64,000 bases of DNA from Actinoplanes solisilvae (lineage in GTDB: Bacteria > Actinomycetota > Actinomycetes > Mycobacteriales > Micromonosporaceae), in assembly GCF_003999975.1 (NCBI RefSeq), contig NZ_RJAC01000003.1:372001-436000 (forward strand), written 5' to 3'. This document shows positions 26,232-36,500 of the stretch, piece by piece; the stretch's first letter is position 1, and each line of letters begins with the position of its first letter. Under the pieces are notes generated by a model, which searched no databases, had not been told where the DNA came from, and worked only from the letters and a program-made list of their open reading frames with translations. A program made the position numbers and the translations under genes.

Positions 26232-26894
26232 TCAGCGGCTGGTGCGGACGGTGTCGAGCAGGGCCGGGAGCTCGCTCATGTGCTCGAAGACGACCGTTGC
26301 GGGGCCTTCGAGCCGGTGGGCGGGGGTGAGGCCGCCGGCGAAACCGAGGCAGCGCATCCCGGCCGTTCGCGCTGCCTGGGCGCCGTACTGGCTGTCCTCG
26401 ACCACGACACACGCCGAGGGTGGCACCCCCATGCGGGCGGCGGCGTGCAGGAACAGGTCGGGGGCGGGCTTGCCGTGAGCGACTTCCGTAGCGCTGAAGA
26501 TGCGGCCGGCGAAGCGGTCGTAGAGGCCGGTGCGCCCGAGCGTGTGCCTCATCTTCTCGTGGGTGCCGCTGGAGGCCACACAAGTCGGCAGGGTGATCTG
26601 GTCGAGTGCCTCCTCGATGCCCTCCACGGCGGTCAGGCCGGAGTCGACCTCTTCGCGGTGTTCGATGTCGAAGCGTTCGCGCCACGTGCCGGCGGCTTCG
26701 GCGCCGAGCCGGGCGGCGACGATCTCGCTGATGGAGGTGACCGAGCGGCCGACGAACTGGTCGATCACGTCCTGCGCGGTCAGCGGCCAGCCGAGCCGCG
26801 CGCCCAGCGCGACGTTGACCCGGACGGCGATGCGCTCGCTGTCGACCAGCACACCGTCACAGTCGAAGATCACAAGACCCAACGAATCGATCAT
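26232..26894 (-). CDS. HAD-family phosphatase (beta-phosphoglucomutase-like)
   Basis: 220 aa from ATG 26894; upstream frame is not family-like. HAD motifs: I FDCDGVLVDSE (D11, D13), II CVASSGT, III/Lys GKPAPDLF, IV VVVEDSQYG. The cap is a small helical C1 type (about 18-80). Members act on sugar phosphates or related metabolites; the substrate is not determinable. It has no operon partner. Confidence 0.85.
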   Translation of the reverse strand: MIDSLGLVIFDCDGVLVDSERIAVRVNVALGARLGWPLTAQDVIDQFVGRSVTSISEIVAARLGAEAAGTWRERFDIEHREEVDSGLTAVEGIEEALDQITLPTCVASSGTHEKMRHTLGRTGLYDRFAGRIFSATEVAHGKPAPDLFLHAAARMGVPPSACVVVEDSQYGAQAARTAGMRCLGFAGGLTPAHRLEGPATVVFEHMSELPALLDTVRTSR

Positions 26895-27150
26895 CGCGAA
26901 ACGGTAGCCCGGACGAGACGCACCACCGGCGCTGCCTACCCGGCCGGGGCCGAGCGGCCGCCCTAGCCGGCCCTTCAAGGTCGCCTGACCAGGGCCGGGG
27001 CCAAATCTCAAGTGAAGACTGTCGATTCCATGGAGCATCGGACCGATCGGAATTGGCGGGTAGGATGGCGATCATGAGCGTTGCGTCCCGGGCCGCGATC
27101 GCTCGGGGCGACATGTCCGGCATCTTCTGACAGTCGGTTGGGGCGGGTTC

Positions 27151-28284
27151 ATGCGGATTGATTTCGGCTCGTCGCTGAGATCGCGTCTGGGGATCGAATG
27201 GGAGATCGCGTGCGTCGACCGCCGCAGCGGTGAGCTGACCGCGGCTGCCCCCGCCCTGCTCGCCAAGCTCGGCACCAACACCGGCTTCCCTCATGTGACC
27301 AGCGAGTTGCTCACCAACACGGTCGAGCTGGTCACCGCGCCCCACGACCGCACCCGTGACGCCGTCGCCGACCTCGCCCGCCTCGTCGAGCGCGTCAGCG
27401 CGTACGCGGAACCGATGGGTGTTGATCTTCTCTCGTCGGGGACGCACCCGTTCAGCCAGTGGTTCCAGCAGCAGGTGACGCCGGGCAAGCCGCGCTACGC
27501 CACCCTGATCGACCGCACCCGGTGGTGGGGCCGGCAGATGATGATCTGGGGCGTGCACGTGCACGTGGCGGTCGAGGACCGTCGCAAGGTCTTCCCGATC
27601 ATCGACGGGCTGCTCGGCTACCTGCCCCACTTCCAAGCGCTGAGCGCGTCGAGCCCGTTCTGGTCGGGAGAGAACACGGGGTACGCCTCCAACCGCGCGC
27701 TGATGTTCCAGCAGCTCCCGACGGCCGGGTTGCCGCCGCAGTTCACCGAGTGGAGCCAGTACGAGTCGATGGTCGCCGACCTGAAGCACGTCGGTGTCAT
27801 CGAGGAACTGAACGAGCTGCGCTGGGACATCCGCCCCTCGCCGACGTGGGGCACGATCGAGGTGCGCACGTTCGACGGCATCCCGAACGTGCGCGAGATC
27901 GGGGCGATCGCGGCCCTGACCCAGTGCCTGGTCGAATACTTCTCGCGCGAGCTCGACGCCGGGCGCGAGGTGCCACAGATGCAGCCCTGGTTCGTGCGCG
28001 AGAACAAGTGGCGCGCCGCCCGCTACGGCATGGACGCGATCATCATTCAGAACGCGGCGGGCGATGAGCGCCTCGTCTCCAAGGACCTCGACCAACTCCT
28101 GCCGGTGCTCGAGCCGATCGCCCATGCGCTGGGCTGCACGACCGAGCTGGGGCACGTGCGCGACATCGTCGACCGCGGCGCGAGCTACCAGCGCCAGCTC
28201 CGAGTCGCCGCGGACAACGGCGGAAGCCTCAAAGCCGTCGTCTCGTCCCTGGTCCGGGAGCTGCGCGAGGGCCACCCGAACTGA
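27151..28284 (+). CDS. Carboxylate-amine ligase, YbdK/GCS2 family
   Basis: 377 aa, about the normal length. The N-terminus has the family metal/ATP motif LGIEWEIACVD and TSELLTNTVELVTAP. Further on are WWGRQMMIWGVHVHV (the GxHVHV signature), WDIRPSPTWGTIEVRTFDG, and the C-terminal RENKWRAARYGMDA. These enzymes make gamma-glutamyl or similar amide bonds with ATP; YbdK is a weak glutamate-cysteine ligase. In mycothiol-using actinomycetes its physiological substrate is uncertain. Monocistronic. Confidence 0.88.
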   Translation: MRIDFGSSLRSRLGIEWEIACVDRRSGELTAAAPALLAKLGTNTGFPHVTSELLTNTVELVTAPHDRTRDAVADLARLVERVSAYAEPMGVDLLSSGTHPFSQWFQQQVTPGKPRYATLIDRTRWWGRQMMIWGVHVHVAVEDRRKVFPIIDGLLGYLPHFQALSASSPFWSGENTGYASNRALMFQQLPTAGLPPQFTEWSQYESMVADLKHVGVIEELNELRWDIRPSPTWGTIEVRTFDGIPNVREIGAIAALTQCLVEYFSRELDAGREVPQMQPWFVRENKWRAARYGMDAIIIQNAAGDERLVSKDLDQLLPVLEPIAHALGCTTELGHVRDIVDRGASYQRQLRVAADNGGSLKAVVSSLVRELREGHPN

Positions 28285-28614
28285 ACCGGCGGCCGCCCCG
28301 GCCGAGGGGTGGCATCTGCTGACGTGTTGATAGTCGGTAGTGCTCAGTGGTTGGCAATAGTGACGGTGTCAATGGAAAGAATGGGCAGCGGCCACCGGTA
28401 CCCGTAGGCAGCCGTGCCGCGACGCCACGTGCCAAATCCTAGGCAGACGACAATATGTCTCTTGACTAGTTGCCATGTGGTACGGGAGGCTGCTTTCGTC
28501 CCGATGGGCGCGGGCAGGAAGGGGGGCCGTGAGCGATGGTGTGCGTTCCGGTGTCGTCTCTGCGATCTCGGCGGCTGGCCGTGATGTCAACGTTTGTGCA
28601 AGGGCGCGTTGCGG
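28285..28614. other. Non-coding gap
   Basis: About 330 bases between the ligase gene and the tnpB relic. No gene, repeat or regulatory site recognised. It may contain unrecognisable remains of the tnpB 5' part. Confidence 0.4.
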
Positions 28615-28737
28615 GATCGCTTTTCCAAGACCTGCTCGGCATGGGGCGCGGTGACAACCAAGCCGGCTCTGTCCGAGCGCGAATTCGCCTGTGAGGCGTG
28701 CGGGCTGGTCATCGACCGGACCGGAACGCCGCGCTAG
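28615..28737 (+). pseudogene. tnpB relic, zinc-ribbon part
   Basis: Reads DRFSKTCSAWGAVTTKPALS followed by EREFACEACGLVIDR, the C-terminal zinc ribbon of IS200/IS605- or IS607-type TnpB. The second cysteine of the first CxxC is Trp (CSAW), residues equivalent to FPS before SKTC are missing, and a lost base shifts frame after VIDR. RuvC and N-terminal parts are not found upstream. The remainder resumes at 29699 after the IS insertion. Confidence 0.7.
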
Positions 28738-29698
28738 GGCGTGTCTAGTTGATCTTGGTGAGGTCGTGTAGCCAGATTTTGATGGTGGCGATGTCGATGG
28801 TGGCCAGGTACATGAAGGCGCGTTTGTCGTAGCGCGTGGCGACGGCGCGGAACTGTTTCAGTTTGTTGATCGCGCGTTCGATGGTGTTGCGCTGCCGGTA
28901 TCGCTCTCGGTCGAAGCCGGGTGGGCGCCCGCCGTGGCGGCCACGGTTGAGCCGGTTTTTCTGCTGGTCCTTGCGTTCGGGGATGGTCACGCGGATACCG
29001 CGCCGGCGTAGCCCGGCGCGGATCGCGGCCACGGAGTAGCCCTTGTCACCCAGAAGGTGTGCCGGGCGGGTGCGGGGTCGTCCGTGGTGTCGGGGAATGC
29101 GGATACCGGCCATGACCGGGTCGAAGCCGATCCGGTCGTGGCGTTGCCCGGCGGTCAGGGCGCGGGAGATGGGCCTGCTGTGCAGGTCGGCAGCCAGGTG
29201 CAGCTTGGTGCTGAACCCGCCCCGGGAACGGCCCAGGGCTTTGGGTTCGCTGTCGGGTCCGGCCGCCGTCAGCGTTTTGACTCGTCGGCCGGGCGTTGAT
29301 GGCGGGCCCCGGCGGCGTGTTGATGAGCGCGTACGACGCTGGAGTCGATACCCAAAGTCCACTCGGGATCGCCCAGATCGGTGTCCAGGCGCAGCTTCTC
29401 GGCGATGCGTTGCCAGGTCCCGTCCAGCGCCCACCGCCGTTTGCGCAGGTAAACAGTCTTCCAGTTACCGAAACGGGCAGGCAGGTCCCGCCACGGGATA
29501 CCGGTGCGTTCCCGGAACAGGATCCCGGAGATGACCGTGCGGTGATCGATCCACCGGCCCCCACGAGGCGGATCGGCGGGCAGCAAGGGTTTGAGAAGTT
29601 CCCACTCGGCGTCAGTCAGTTCAAATCGGGCACTCATCGCGACATGATCAACAAGCGGGATGATCCGGATCTTCCCTCAAGATCCACTAGACACGGCC
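28737..29698 (-). mobile_element. IS5-family insertion sequence
   Basis: About 960 bp with imperfect terminal inverted repeats: left begins GGGCGTGTCTAG, right (reverse complement) begins GGCCGTGTCTAG, each followed by a TTGATC/TGGATC-like extension. CTAG flanks both ends and is probably the target sequence. It carries one transposase in two frames. It is inserted inside a tnpB relic, splitting the zinc ribbon from the C-terminal tail. Confidence 0.85.
28745..29637 (-). CDS. IS5-family transposase made by -1 frameshift
   Basis: The first frame (29637 to 29269, 122 aa, MSARFELTDAEWELLKPLLP) carries the N-terminal DUF4096-like domain and first catalytic Asp (LGIDSSVVRAHQH). The second frame (to 28745) has the rest of the DDE domain: FSTKLHLAADLHSRP, LLGDKGYS (second Asp) and RYRQRNTIERAINKLKQFR (catalytic Glu). 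The overlap contains GTCAAAACGC, with a run of four A at 29275-29278, a plausible -1 slippage site. Both parts look intact, so the element may be active. Confidence 0.88.
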
Positions 29699-29898
29699 TA
29701 GACCCGGCCGCTCTCGCGGTCGAGTACGACAATACTGCCGGGAGTGGCTCGGTGGCAGCACGTGGAGCTGACCGGAAGACCCGTGTATGCGGGCAGGTGG
29801 CTGTGAAGCGTGAACCCGGCACGACATCAGTCGGTCAGACCGGGACCGTCCCGCCGCAAGGCAGGACTACCGACCATGTGCTCACCAAAGCACACTGA
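29699..29898 (+). pseudogene. tnpB relic, C-terminal tail
   Basis: In frame from LAALAVEYDN-like sequence comes TAGSGSVAARGADRKTR, then GTTSVGQTGTVPPQGRTT and a stop after HVLTKAH. This is the low-complexity tail of actinobacterial TnpB proteins. Joined to 28615-28737 it restores the gene order zinc ribbon then tail. The end of tnpB genes commonly overlaps the guide-like omega RNA; whether any survives here cannot be told. Confidence 0.65.
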
Positions 29899-29922
29899 GA
29901 GGTAACGGTTTAGCATGCGAGC

Positions 29923-30981
29923 GTGGATCGCAGCCTGGGTGAGGCGCTCGCGGGGAATGTCCAGCAGTTCGCCGACCGGGTCCTCCGTCCGGCGGCCCTC
30001 GGCACCGACCGCGACGGGGTTCCCCCCTCCACCATCGAAGCGCTGGCCGGCCTGGGCCTGCTCAATCACCTCGCGCCCGCGGAGTACGAAGGCGCCGCCG
30101 CTGATCGGGGCACCGATCGCCGGCTGCATGAGATCCTCGCCGGCGCCTGCGCGAACACCTGGCTCGTCTGGGCCCAGCACGCCCCGATGGTCGGCCGAAT
30201 CGCAGCCGCCGACGGCCCTCCGGGTCGGCTCGCCGAATCCGCCCTGCGTGGCCGCCTGCTGCTCGGGGCGGCGATCAGCGACGTCCGGCACTTTCCCGGC
30301 CGCCACATAGCGGCGACCCGCGTGGCCGACGGCTGGATCTTCGACGGCACCGTCAGCTGGGTCAGCGGCTGGGGCCTCAACGAGGCGCTCGGCGTGGCCG
30401 CGGTCGACTCCACCACCCGTACGGTGGTGACCGCTCTCGTGCCGGTCGGTGATCGCACCCGCGGCACCCCGCTGCGACTGAGCGCGGTCGCGGGCAGTCA
30501 CACCGAACGGGTGCGACTCGACCGAGTGCCCGTTCCCGACGAGGACGTCATCGCCGTCCAGGATCTCGGTGAGTGGCAGCGGGCCGACCTCAACTCCACG
30601 GTCGACGCCCGGCCGCATCTGTTCGGGCTCGCGGCGACTGTCCTGGGTGAGCTCGCCAGCGAGCGTGCCGCCGCGGCCCGCGCGGTGGCCGACGTCTGGG
30701 GCGGCCGTGTCGACCTCCTCCGTGCGCAGGCCTATGCCCTGGCCGATGAGGTCGCCCGCCTCGGCGACGGCGCGCACCGGGTCGACGAGCGGCTCGCCCT
30801 GAAGGTCGCCGCCGGTGAGGCGCTCGCCACCCTGACCCGGGCCCTGGTGATCGCTCGTTCCGGCCGGGGCATCTCCGCCGGGGACACCGCCCAGTTCTAC
30901 GCCCGGTCGGCCCTGTTCTTCATGGTGCAGGGTCAGTCGGTGGACGCCCGCGAGGCACAGCTGAACCGGCTCGCCAAATAA
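29923..30981 (+). CDS. Acyl-CoA dehydrogenase-like flavoprotein
   Basis: 352 aa from GTG 29923. The fold pattern fits the ACAD superfamily: N-terminal helices (EALAGLGLLNHLAPAEYEGA), middle beta domain (GAAISDVRHFPGRHIAATRV, GWIFDGTVSWVSGWGLNEAL) and C-terminal helical bundle (LASERAAAARAVAD, ALATLTRALVIARSG). It is closest in style to the DszC/monooxygenase-like branch used with free flavin, since typical catalytic Glu context is not evident. Substrate unknown. It starts only 24 bp after the tnpB relic. Confidence 0.75.
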   Translation: MDRSLGEALAGNVQQFADRVLRPAALGTDRDGVPPSTIEALAGLGLLNHLAPAEYEGAAADRGTDRRLHEILAGACANTWLVWAQHAPMVGRIAAADGPPGRLAESALRGRLLLGAAISDVRHFPGRHIAATRVADGWIFDGTVSWVSGWGLNEALGVAAVDSTTRTVVTALVPVGDRTRGTPLRLSAVAGSHTERVRLDRVPVPDEDVIAVQDLGEWQRADLNSTVDARPHLFGLAATVLGELASERAAAARAVADVWGGRVDLLRAQAYALADEVARLGDGAHRVDERLALKVAAGEALATLTRALVIARSGRGISAGDTAQFYARSALFFMVQGQSVDAREAQLNRLAK

Positions 30982-31050
30982 TATAGAGCCGAGTGGATTA
31001 GCATGTGATCGCCGCGCTGCGGGCGCAGGCTGCGATCCGGGGAGAGACAT

Positions 31051-31869
31051 ATGAGAATGACGAATAGACTGGCCGTGCTGGCGGCCGTGACCACGCTGGC
31101 GATCGGCGGCGCCGCGGGCTGCGCCAAAGAGGACAAGGGCGGCACCACCGACACCGGCGTGGCCCTGATCAAGTCGGGCTCGCTGACCACCTGCACCCAC
31201 CTGCCCTACGCGCCGTTCCAGTCGAAGGACTCGTCCGGCAAGGTCGTCGGCTTCGACGTCGCGCTCATCGACCTGGTCGCCACGAAGCTCAGCGTCAAGC
31301 AGGAGATCGTGGACACGCCGTTCGAGGGCATCAAGTCGGGCGCCGACCTGAACTCCGGCAAGTGTGACGTGGCCGCGGCCGGCATGACGATCACCGACGA
31401 GCGCAAGAAGGTGCTCGACTTCTCCGACCCCTACTTCGACGCCACCCAGGCCCTCGCCACGCAGACCGGCAAAGAGGTCAAGACCCTCGAGGAGCTGGCC
31501 GGCAAGCGTCTCGGCGTGCAGGGCGGCACCACCGGTGAGGACTACATCAACACGCAGGTCAAGGAGAAGAGCCTCAAGATCGAGGTGGTCTCCTACAAGG
31601 ACCTCGCCGCGTTGCAGCAGGCCCTCGCGACCAACCAGGTCGTCGCGGCCGTCAACGACCTGCCGGTCTGGAACGAGTACATCAAGGCCAACCCGGGCAA
31701 GGTCGTCGTCGCGGCCGGCTTCGACACCGGTGAGCAGTACGGTTTCGCCGTGAAGAAGGGCAACGCCGAGCTGCTCAAGGCGGTCAACGAGGCCCTCGCG
31801 GCGGCCCGCACCGACGGCACGTACGACAAGATCTACGCGGAGTGGATCGGCGCCAAGCCGGCTGCGTGA
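31051..31869 (+). CDS. Amino-acid ABC transporter substrate-binding lipoprotein
   Basis: 272 aa from ATG 31051 with GGGGAGAG upstream. Lipobox GGAAGCAK (Cys about residue 25), then a type II periplasmic-binding fold of the SBP_bac_3 family: [69 protein letters not shown]. This family binds polar amino acids such as glutamine or glutamate. It is the first gene of an importer operon, its stop overlapping the permease GTG. Confidence 0.92.
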   Translation: MRMTNRLAVLAAVTTLAIGGAAGCAKEDKGGTTDTGVALIKSGSLTTCTHLPYAPFQSKDSSGKVVGFDVALIDLVATKLSVKQEIVDTPFEGIKSGADLNSGKCDVAAAGMTITDERKKVLDFSDPYFDATQALATQTGKEVKTLEELAGKRLGVQGGTTGEDYINTQVKEKSLKIEVVSYKDLAALQQALATNQVVAAVNDLPVWNEYIKANPGKVVVAAGFDTGEQYGFAVKKGNAELLKAVNEALAAARTDGTYDKIYAEWIGAKPAA

Positions 31870-32669
31870 CAAGCGTGAAACTGACTCCTCGCCGCCGGCG
31901 ACGCCTCGTCCGCGTCGCCGGCTACATCGTTTTCGCCGCGGCGATCCTCGCCGTGGTCGCCGCGGCCGACTGGGGCCGCCTGTCCGACGCGTTCTTCCGC
32001 TCCGACGTCGCCGCGAGCATGTTCCCCGAGGCGATCACGATCGCGCTGCGAAACACGATCGTCTACACGTTGCTGGCGTTCGTGTTCGGCCTGACGGTCG
32101 GGCTCGGCCTGGCCCTCATGCGGCTGTCGTCGATCCTGCCGTACCGCTGGTTCGCCACGGCGTACATCGAACTGTTCCGCGGCCTGCCCGCCCTGCTCGT
32201 GCTCTTCATGGTCGGCTACGGCGTACCGCTGGCCTTCCCCGACCGCGAGATCCCGGGCGGCGTCTACGGTTCGGTCACCGTCGGCCTCGGTCTCACGGCG
32301 GCCGCCTACATGGCCGAGACGCTGCGGGCGGGCATCCAGGCCGTCCCCAAGGGCCAGCTCGAAGCAGCCCGTACGCTCGGCATGTCCCACCCGCGGGCGA
32401 TGGTCTCGATCGTGCTGCCGCAGGCGTTCCGCATCGTGATCCCGCCCCTGACCAACGAGATCATCCTGCTGACCAAGGACACCTCCCTGGTGTACGTCCT
32501 CGGCGTGACCACGACGACGATCGAGCTCACCAAGTTCGCCGGCGACACGCTGAACACGCGGGTCAACCCGACCCCGCTGGTGGTGGCCGGTCTGCTCTAC
32601 CTCGTCATCACGTTGCCGCTGTCGCAGCTCGTACGCGGTCTGGAACGCCGGGCCGGGAGGGAGAAGTGA
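31866..32669 (+). CDS. Amino-acid ABC transporter permease
   Basis: 267 aa from GTG 31866 (GTGA overlap with the upstream stop). Five or so membrane helices and the HisM/GlnP signatures [60 protein letters not shown] (the EAA loop) and [20 protein letters not shown]. It probably works as a homodimer since no second permease is present. Coupled downstream to the ATPase. Confidence 0.92.
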   Translation: MTSVKLTPRRRRRLVRVAGYIVFAAAILAVVAAADWGRLSDAFFRSDVAASMFPEAITIALRNTIVYTLLAFVFGLTVGLGLALMRLSSILPYRWFATAYIELFRGLPALLVLFMVGYGVPLAFPDREIPGGVYGSVTVGLGLTAAAYMAETLRAGIQAVPKGQLEAARTLGMSHPRAMVSIVLPQAFRIVIPPLTNEIILLTKDTSLVYVLGVTTTTIELTKFAGDTLNTRVNPTPLVVAGLLYLVITLPLSQLVRGLERRAGREK

Positions 32670-33451
32670 CCGGGATGTCGACCATCGAGATCGGTGCCCT
32701 GCACAAGTCGTTCGGCCGGCTGGAGGTGCTGCGCGGCATCGACCTGACCGTCGAGGCGGGCGAGGTCGTCTGCGTCATCGGGCCGTCCGGTTCGGGCAAG
32801 TCCACATTGCTGCGTTGCGTGAACCTGCTCGAGGAGCCCAGCGCGGGCTCGATCAGGGTGGCCGGCGTCGAGGTCACCGACCCGGACTGCGACATCGACG
32901 CGGTCCGCCGTGGCGTCGGCATGGTGTTCCAGCAGTTCAACCTGTTCGGCCATCTGACCGTACGGGAGAACGTCACCATCGCTCAGCGCCGCGTCCTCAA
33001 GCGTGGCCGCGCCGAGGCGAACCGGATCGCGCAGGAGAACCTCGACCGGGTGGGGCTGGCCGACAAGGCCGATTCCTATCCGGCGCAGCTCTCCGGCGGT
33101 CAGCAGCAGCGTGTCGCCATCGCCCGCGCCCTCGCGATGGACCCGCAGCTGATGCTCTTCGACGAGCCGACCAGCGCGCTCGACCCCGAGCTGGTCGGCG
33201 AGGTCCTCGCGGTCATGCGGGGCCTGGCCGCCGAGGGCATGACGATGCTCGTGGTCACCCACGAGATGGCCTTCGCCCGCGAGGTCGCCTCACGGGTGGT
33301 CTTCATGGACGGTGGCGTGATCGTCGAGGCGGGACCGCCCGCGCAGGTCTTCGGCAGCCCGCGCGAGGAGCGTACGCGGGAATTCCTGCACCGCGTGCTG
33401 GAACCGACCCGGGTCAGCGAGACCGAGATCGGCGCGCACCTGACGGAGTGA
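32666..33451 (+). CDS. Amino-acid ABC transporter ATPase
   Basis: 261 aa from GTG 32666, overlapping the permease stop; ATG 32675 is an alternative. Walker [11 protein letters not shown]-loop FQQFNLF, signature [15 protein letters not shown], Walker [15 protein letters not shown] and switch His (VVTHEM) are all intact. It matches the GlnQ/HisP group and completes the three-gene importer. Confidence 0.95.
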   Translation: MTGMSTIEIGALHKSFGRLEVLRGIDLTVEAGEVVCVIGPSGSGKSTLLRCVNLLEEPSAGSIRVAGVEVTDPDCDIDAVRRGVGMVFQQFNLFGHLTVRENVTIAQRRVLKRGRAEANRIAQENLDRVGLADKADSYPAQLSGGQQQRVAIARALAMDPQLMLFDEPTSALDPELVGEVLAVMRGLAAEGMTMLVVTHEMAFAREVASRVVFMDGGVIVEAGPPAQVFGSPREERTREFLHRVLEPTRVSETEIGAHLTE

Positions 33452-33454
33452 CCG

Positions 33455-33486
33455 CGTGTGCGCCGTCGAAACGGGCGGCGCACACG
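33455..33486 (+). terminator. Hairpin after the importer operon
   Basis: CGTGTGCGCCG pairs with CGGCGCACACG around a 10-nt loop, 4 nt past the ATPase stop. It separates the importer from the next secreted-protein gene. Confidence 0.8.
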
Positions 33487-33596
33487 CGGTAACACAACGT
33501 TTACTTTACTTCCGATTGCCTCTAGCGTTTCTACGCATCCCCATGCGTCGATGCCACCCCCAATGCATCGGCGCGGAACCGCGTCTGGAGCGCCGT

Positions 33597-36500
33597 ATGA
33601 AGAGATTGGTGCTGCTGTCCGCCGCCGCCCTGGTGGGCGCATTACTCCCCGTCCCCGCCCAAGCCGCCGTACCCCCGCAGATCGCCGGTGTCACGCTGCG
33701 CACGTACGACTTGCAGACGAACCGTGACACGATCTGCACGCTCAAGCCCGGCCAGACACCGAACGTCGACAAGCTCATGCCGGTCGTCAACTGGACGACA
33801 GCGGCCGACTTCGGCCAGGAGGACCGCTTCCAGTCCGAGGTGATCGGCAACATCAACATCACCACGGCAGGCACGTACGCGTTCCGCCTGACCAGCGATG
33901 ACGGCTCGCGGCTGCGCATCGACAACAACCTGGTCGTCAACAACGACGGCCTGCACGGCGTCGTGGCCGTCGAGGGCAGCATCAACCTCACGGCCGGCTA
34001 TCACGCGCTGCTCATCGAGTTCTTCGAGCAGGGCGGCGGCCAGCAGCTCACCCTCGAGTGGCGTCCCCCGGGCGCCTCGGCGTACGCGGTGGTCCCGAAC
34101 TCGGCGCTGAGCACCGACGACGGCGTCGTGCGCGTGACCGCGCCGGGCCGCAAGGAGTGCGAGGGCGCGGCCGACAGCCCCGGCGACGGCCTGCCGCTGA
34201 CCGGCGTGCACCCCGGCTACACGCTGACGAACCTGCGCCCGACCGGCTTCCAGCCGCAGGTGTCCGCGATGGACTGGTACCCCGACGGCCGCCTCGCGAT
34301 CGCGACCTGGGGCGGCAGCGACACCAGCGTGGGCGAGGTCTACGTGCTCAGCGGGGTCACCGGCACCACGTCGCCCAGCCAGGTCACGTACAAGAAGATC
34401 GCGACCGGGCTGCGCGAGCCGATGGGTCTGAAGATCGTCGACGGGAAGATCTATGTCTCCCAGAAGCACGAGCTGACCGAGCTCAACGACACCAACGGCG
34501 ACGGCACGATCGACCAGTACCGGCGGGTCGCCACCTGGCCCTTCGACGGTAACTTCCACGAGTTCGCGTTCGGCCTGCTCTACCAGGACGGCTTCTTCTA
34601 CCTGAACCTGTCCGTGTCGATCAATCTCGGCGGCGCGACGACCGAACCGCAGGGCTCGCCGAACCGCGGCACCACCCTCAAGATCAACCGTACGACCGGC
34701 GCCGTGCAATACCTGGCCGGCGGGCTGCGCACCCCCAACGGCATCGGCTACGGCCCCGAGGGCACCATGTTCGTCACCGACAACCAGGGCGGCTGGCTGC
34801 CCGCGTCCAAACTGGTGCAGATCCAGCAGGACCGGTTCTTCGGCCACTACACCAACCCGGACGGCCCGTTCGACTCGCAGCCGGTCACCCAGCCCGTGCT
34901 GTGGCTGCCGCAGAACGAGATCGCCAACTCGCCGAGCACCCCGATCATGCTCAACAGCGGCCCGTACGCCGGTCAGATGCTCTTCGGCGACGTCACGTAC
35001 GGCGGCATCCAGCGCGCGTACCTCGAAAAGATCAACGGCCAGTACCAGGGCGCGGTCTTCCGGCTCACCCAGGGCCTCGAGATGGGTGTGCTGCGGCTCA
35101 ACCAGGGCCCGGACGGCGCGCTCTACGTCGGCGGGCTCGGCGCGGGCGGCAACTGGGGCCAGGAGGGCAAGCTCACCTACGGCCTGCAGAAGCTGACCCC
35201 CAACAGCACCAGCGTCTTCGACATCAAGGCCATGCGGGCGATCGCCGACGGGTTCGAGCTCGAATACACCCAGCCGGTGTCGGCCGCGACCGCCGCCAAC
35301 TACAAGGCAACCCAGTGGCGGTACGTATCCACGCCGCAGTACGGCGGCCCGAAGGTCGACGAGGAGGCCCTGCAGGTCACGTCGGCCACGCTGTCGTCCG
35401 ACCGGCTCAAGGTGACCCTCAAGCTGGCCGGGCTCAAGCCGGGACGGGTGGTCCACGTGCGGTCGGCCCGGCCCTTCACCTCGACCTCGGGCAGCTCGCT
35501 GTGGAGCACCGAGGCCTGGTACACGCTGAACAGCCTGGCCGACGGCACGACGCTGCGCAGCGACCGGGTCGAGGCCGAGAACTCGGGGCTCAGCGGCAGC
35601 GCGGGCGTGGCGACCGACCACACCGGCTACACCGGTTCCGGATTCGTGGCCGGCTACGGCTCGGTCGGTGCGGCGACCACCTTCACGGTGAACGTTCCGT
35701 CCGCGGGGTCGTACCCGGTCTCTCTGCGTTTCAGCAACGGGCCGAACCCGTCGGCGGGAGCGAAGACGGTCAGCCTCTATGTCAACGGGACCAAGCTGCG
35801 GCAGATCAGCCTGGCCGACACCGGCAACTGGGACACGTGGGCCGACAAGGTCGAGACGGTCACCCTGCGGGCCGGCGGCAACACCATCGCCTACAAAGTG
35901 GACACCGGTGACGTCGGGCACGTGAACCTCGACAGCCTGACGGTCGGCGGCACGGCGGCCCCGGTGGCGAAGACCGGCACGATCACCGGCCTCGGCGGCA
36001 AGTGCCTCGACGTCGACAATGCCAACACCGCCGACAAATCGAAGATTCAGCTCTGGACCTGCAACAACTCGACCGCGCAGAGCTGGACCCGCGACGGCAA
36101 CACGCTGCGGGCCCTCGGCAAGTGCCTCGACATCGACAACGGGGGCACCACCGACGGTACGAAAGTGCAGCTTTACACCTGCAACAACAGCGCGGCCCAG
36201 GTGTGGCAACCCCAGGCCAACGGGTCGCTGCTGAACCCGCAGTCGGGCAAGGTGCTCGACGTCGCCGGCGGCGCGACCGCGGACGGCACACAGGTACAGA
36301 TCTGGACGTGGTCCGATGTCGCGCAGCGACGCTGGACCCACAACGGCACCAGCCGAGTCAACCTGTTCAACGGCGGCACCCTGAACGCCTTCCAGAACGG
36401 CAGCGGGGGAGCGGTCACCTGGCCGGTCTCGGGCGGGTCGGCCGAGGTGCTCGGCGGCGACATCCGTACCAAGCAGACGTTCGGCGACTTCAAGCTGCAC

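Noticed and set aside
29923..33451. Single operon of the acyl-CoA dehydrogenase-like gene with the amino-acid importer
   Set aside because: A 69-bp gap with AT-rich sequence and a fresh strong ribosome site separates them; co-transcription cannot be excluded but there is no overlap as within the importer.
33642..36500. 952-codon open frame antisense to the PA14/dehydrogenase gene
   Set aside because: Same reason; no recognisable fold or start signal.
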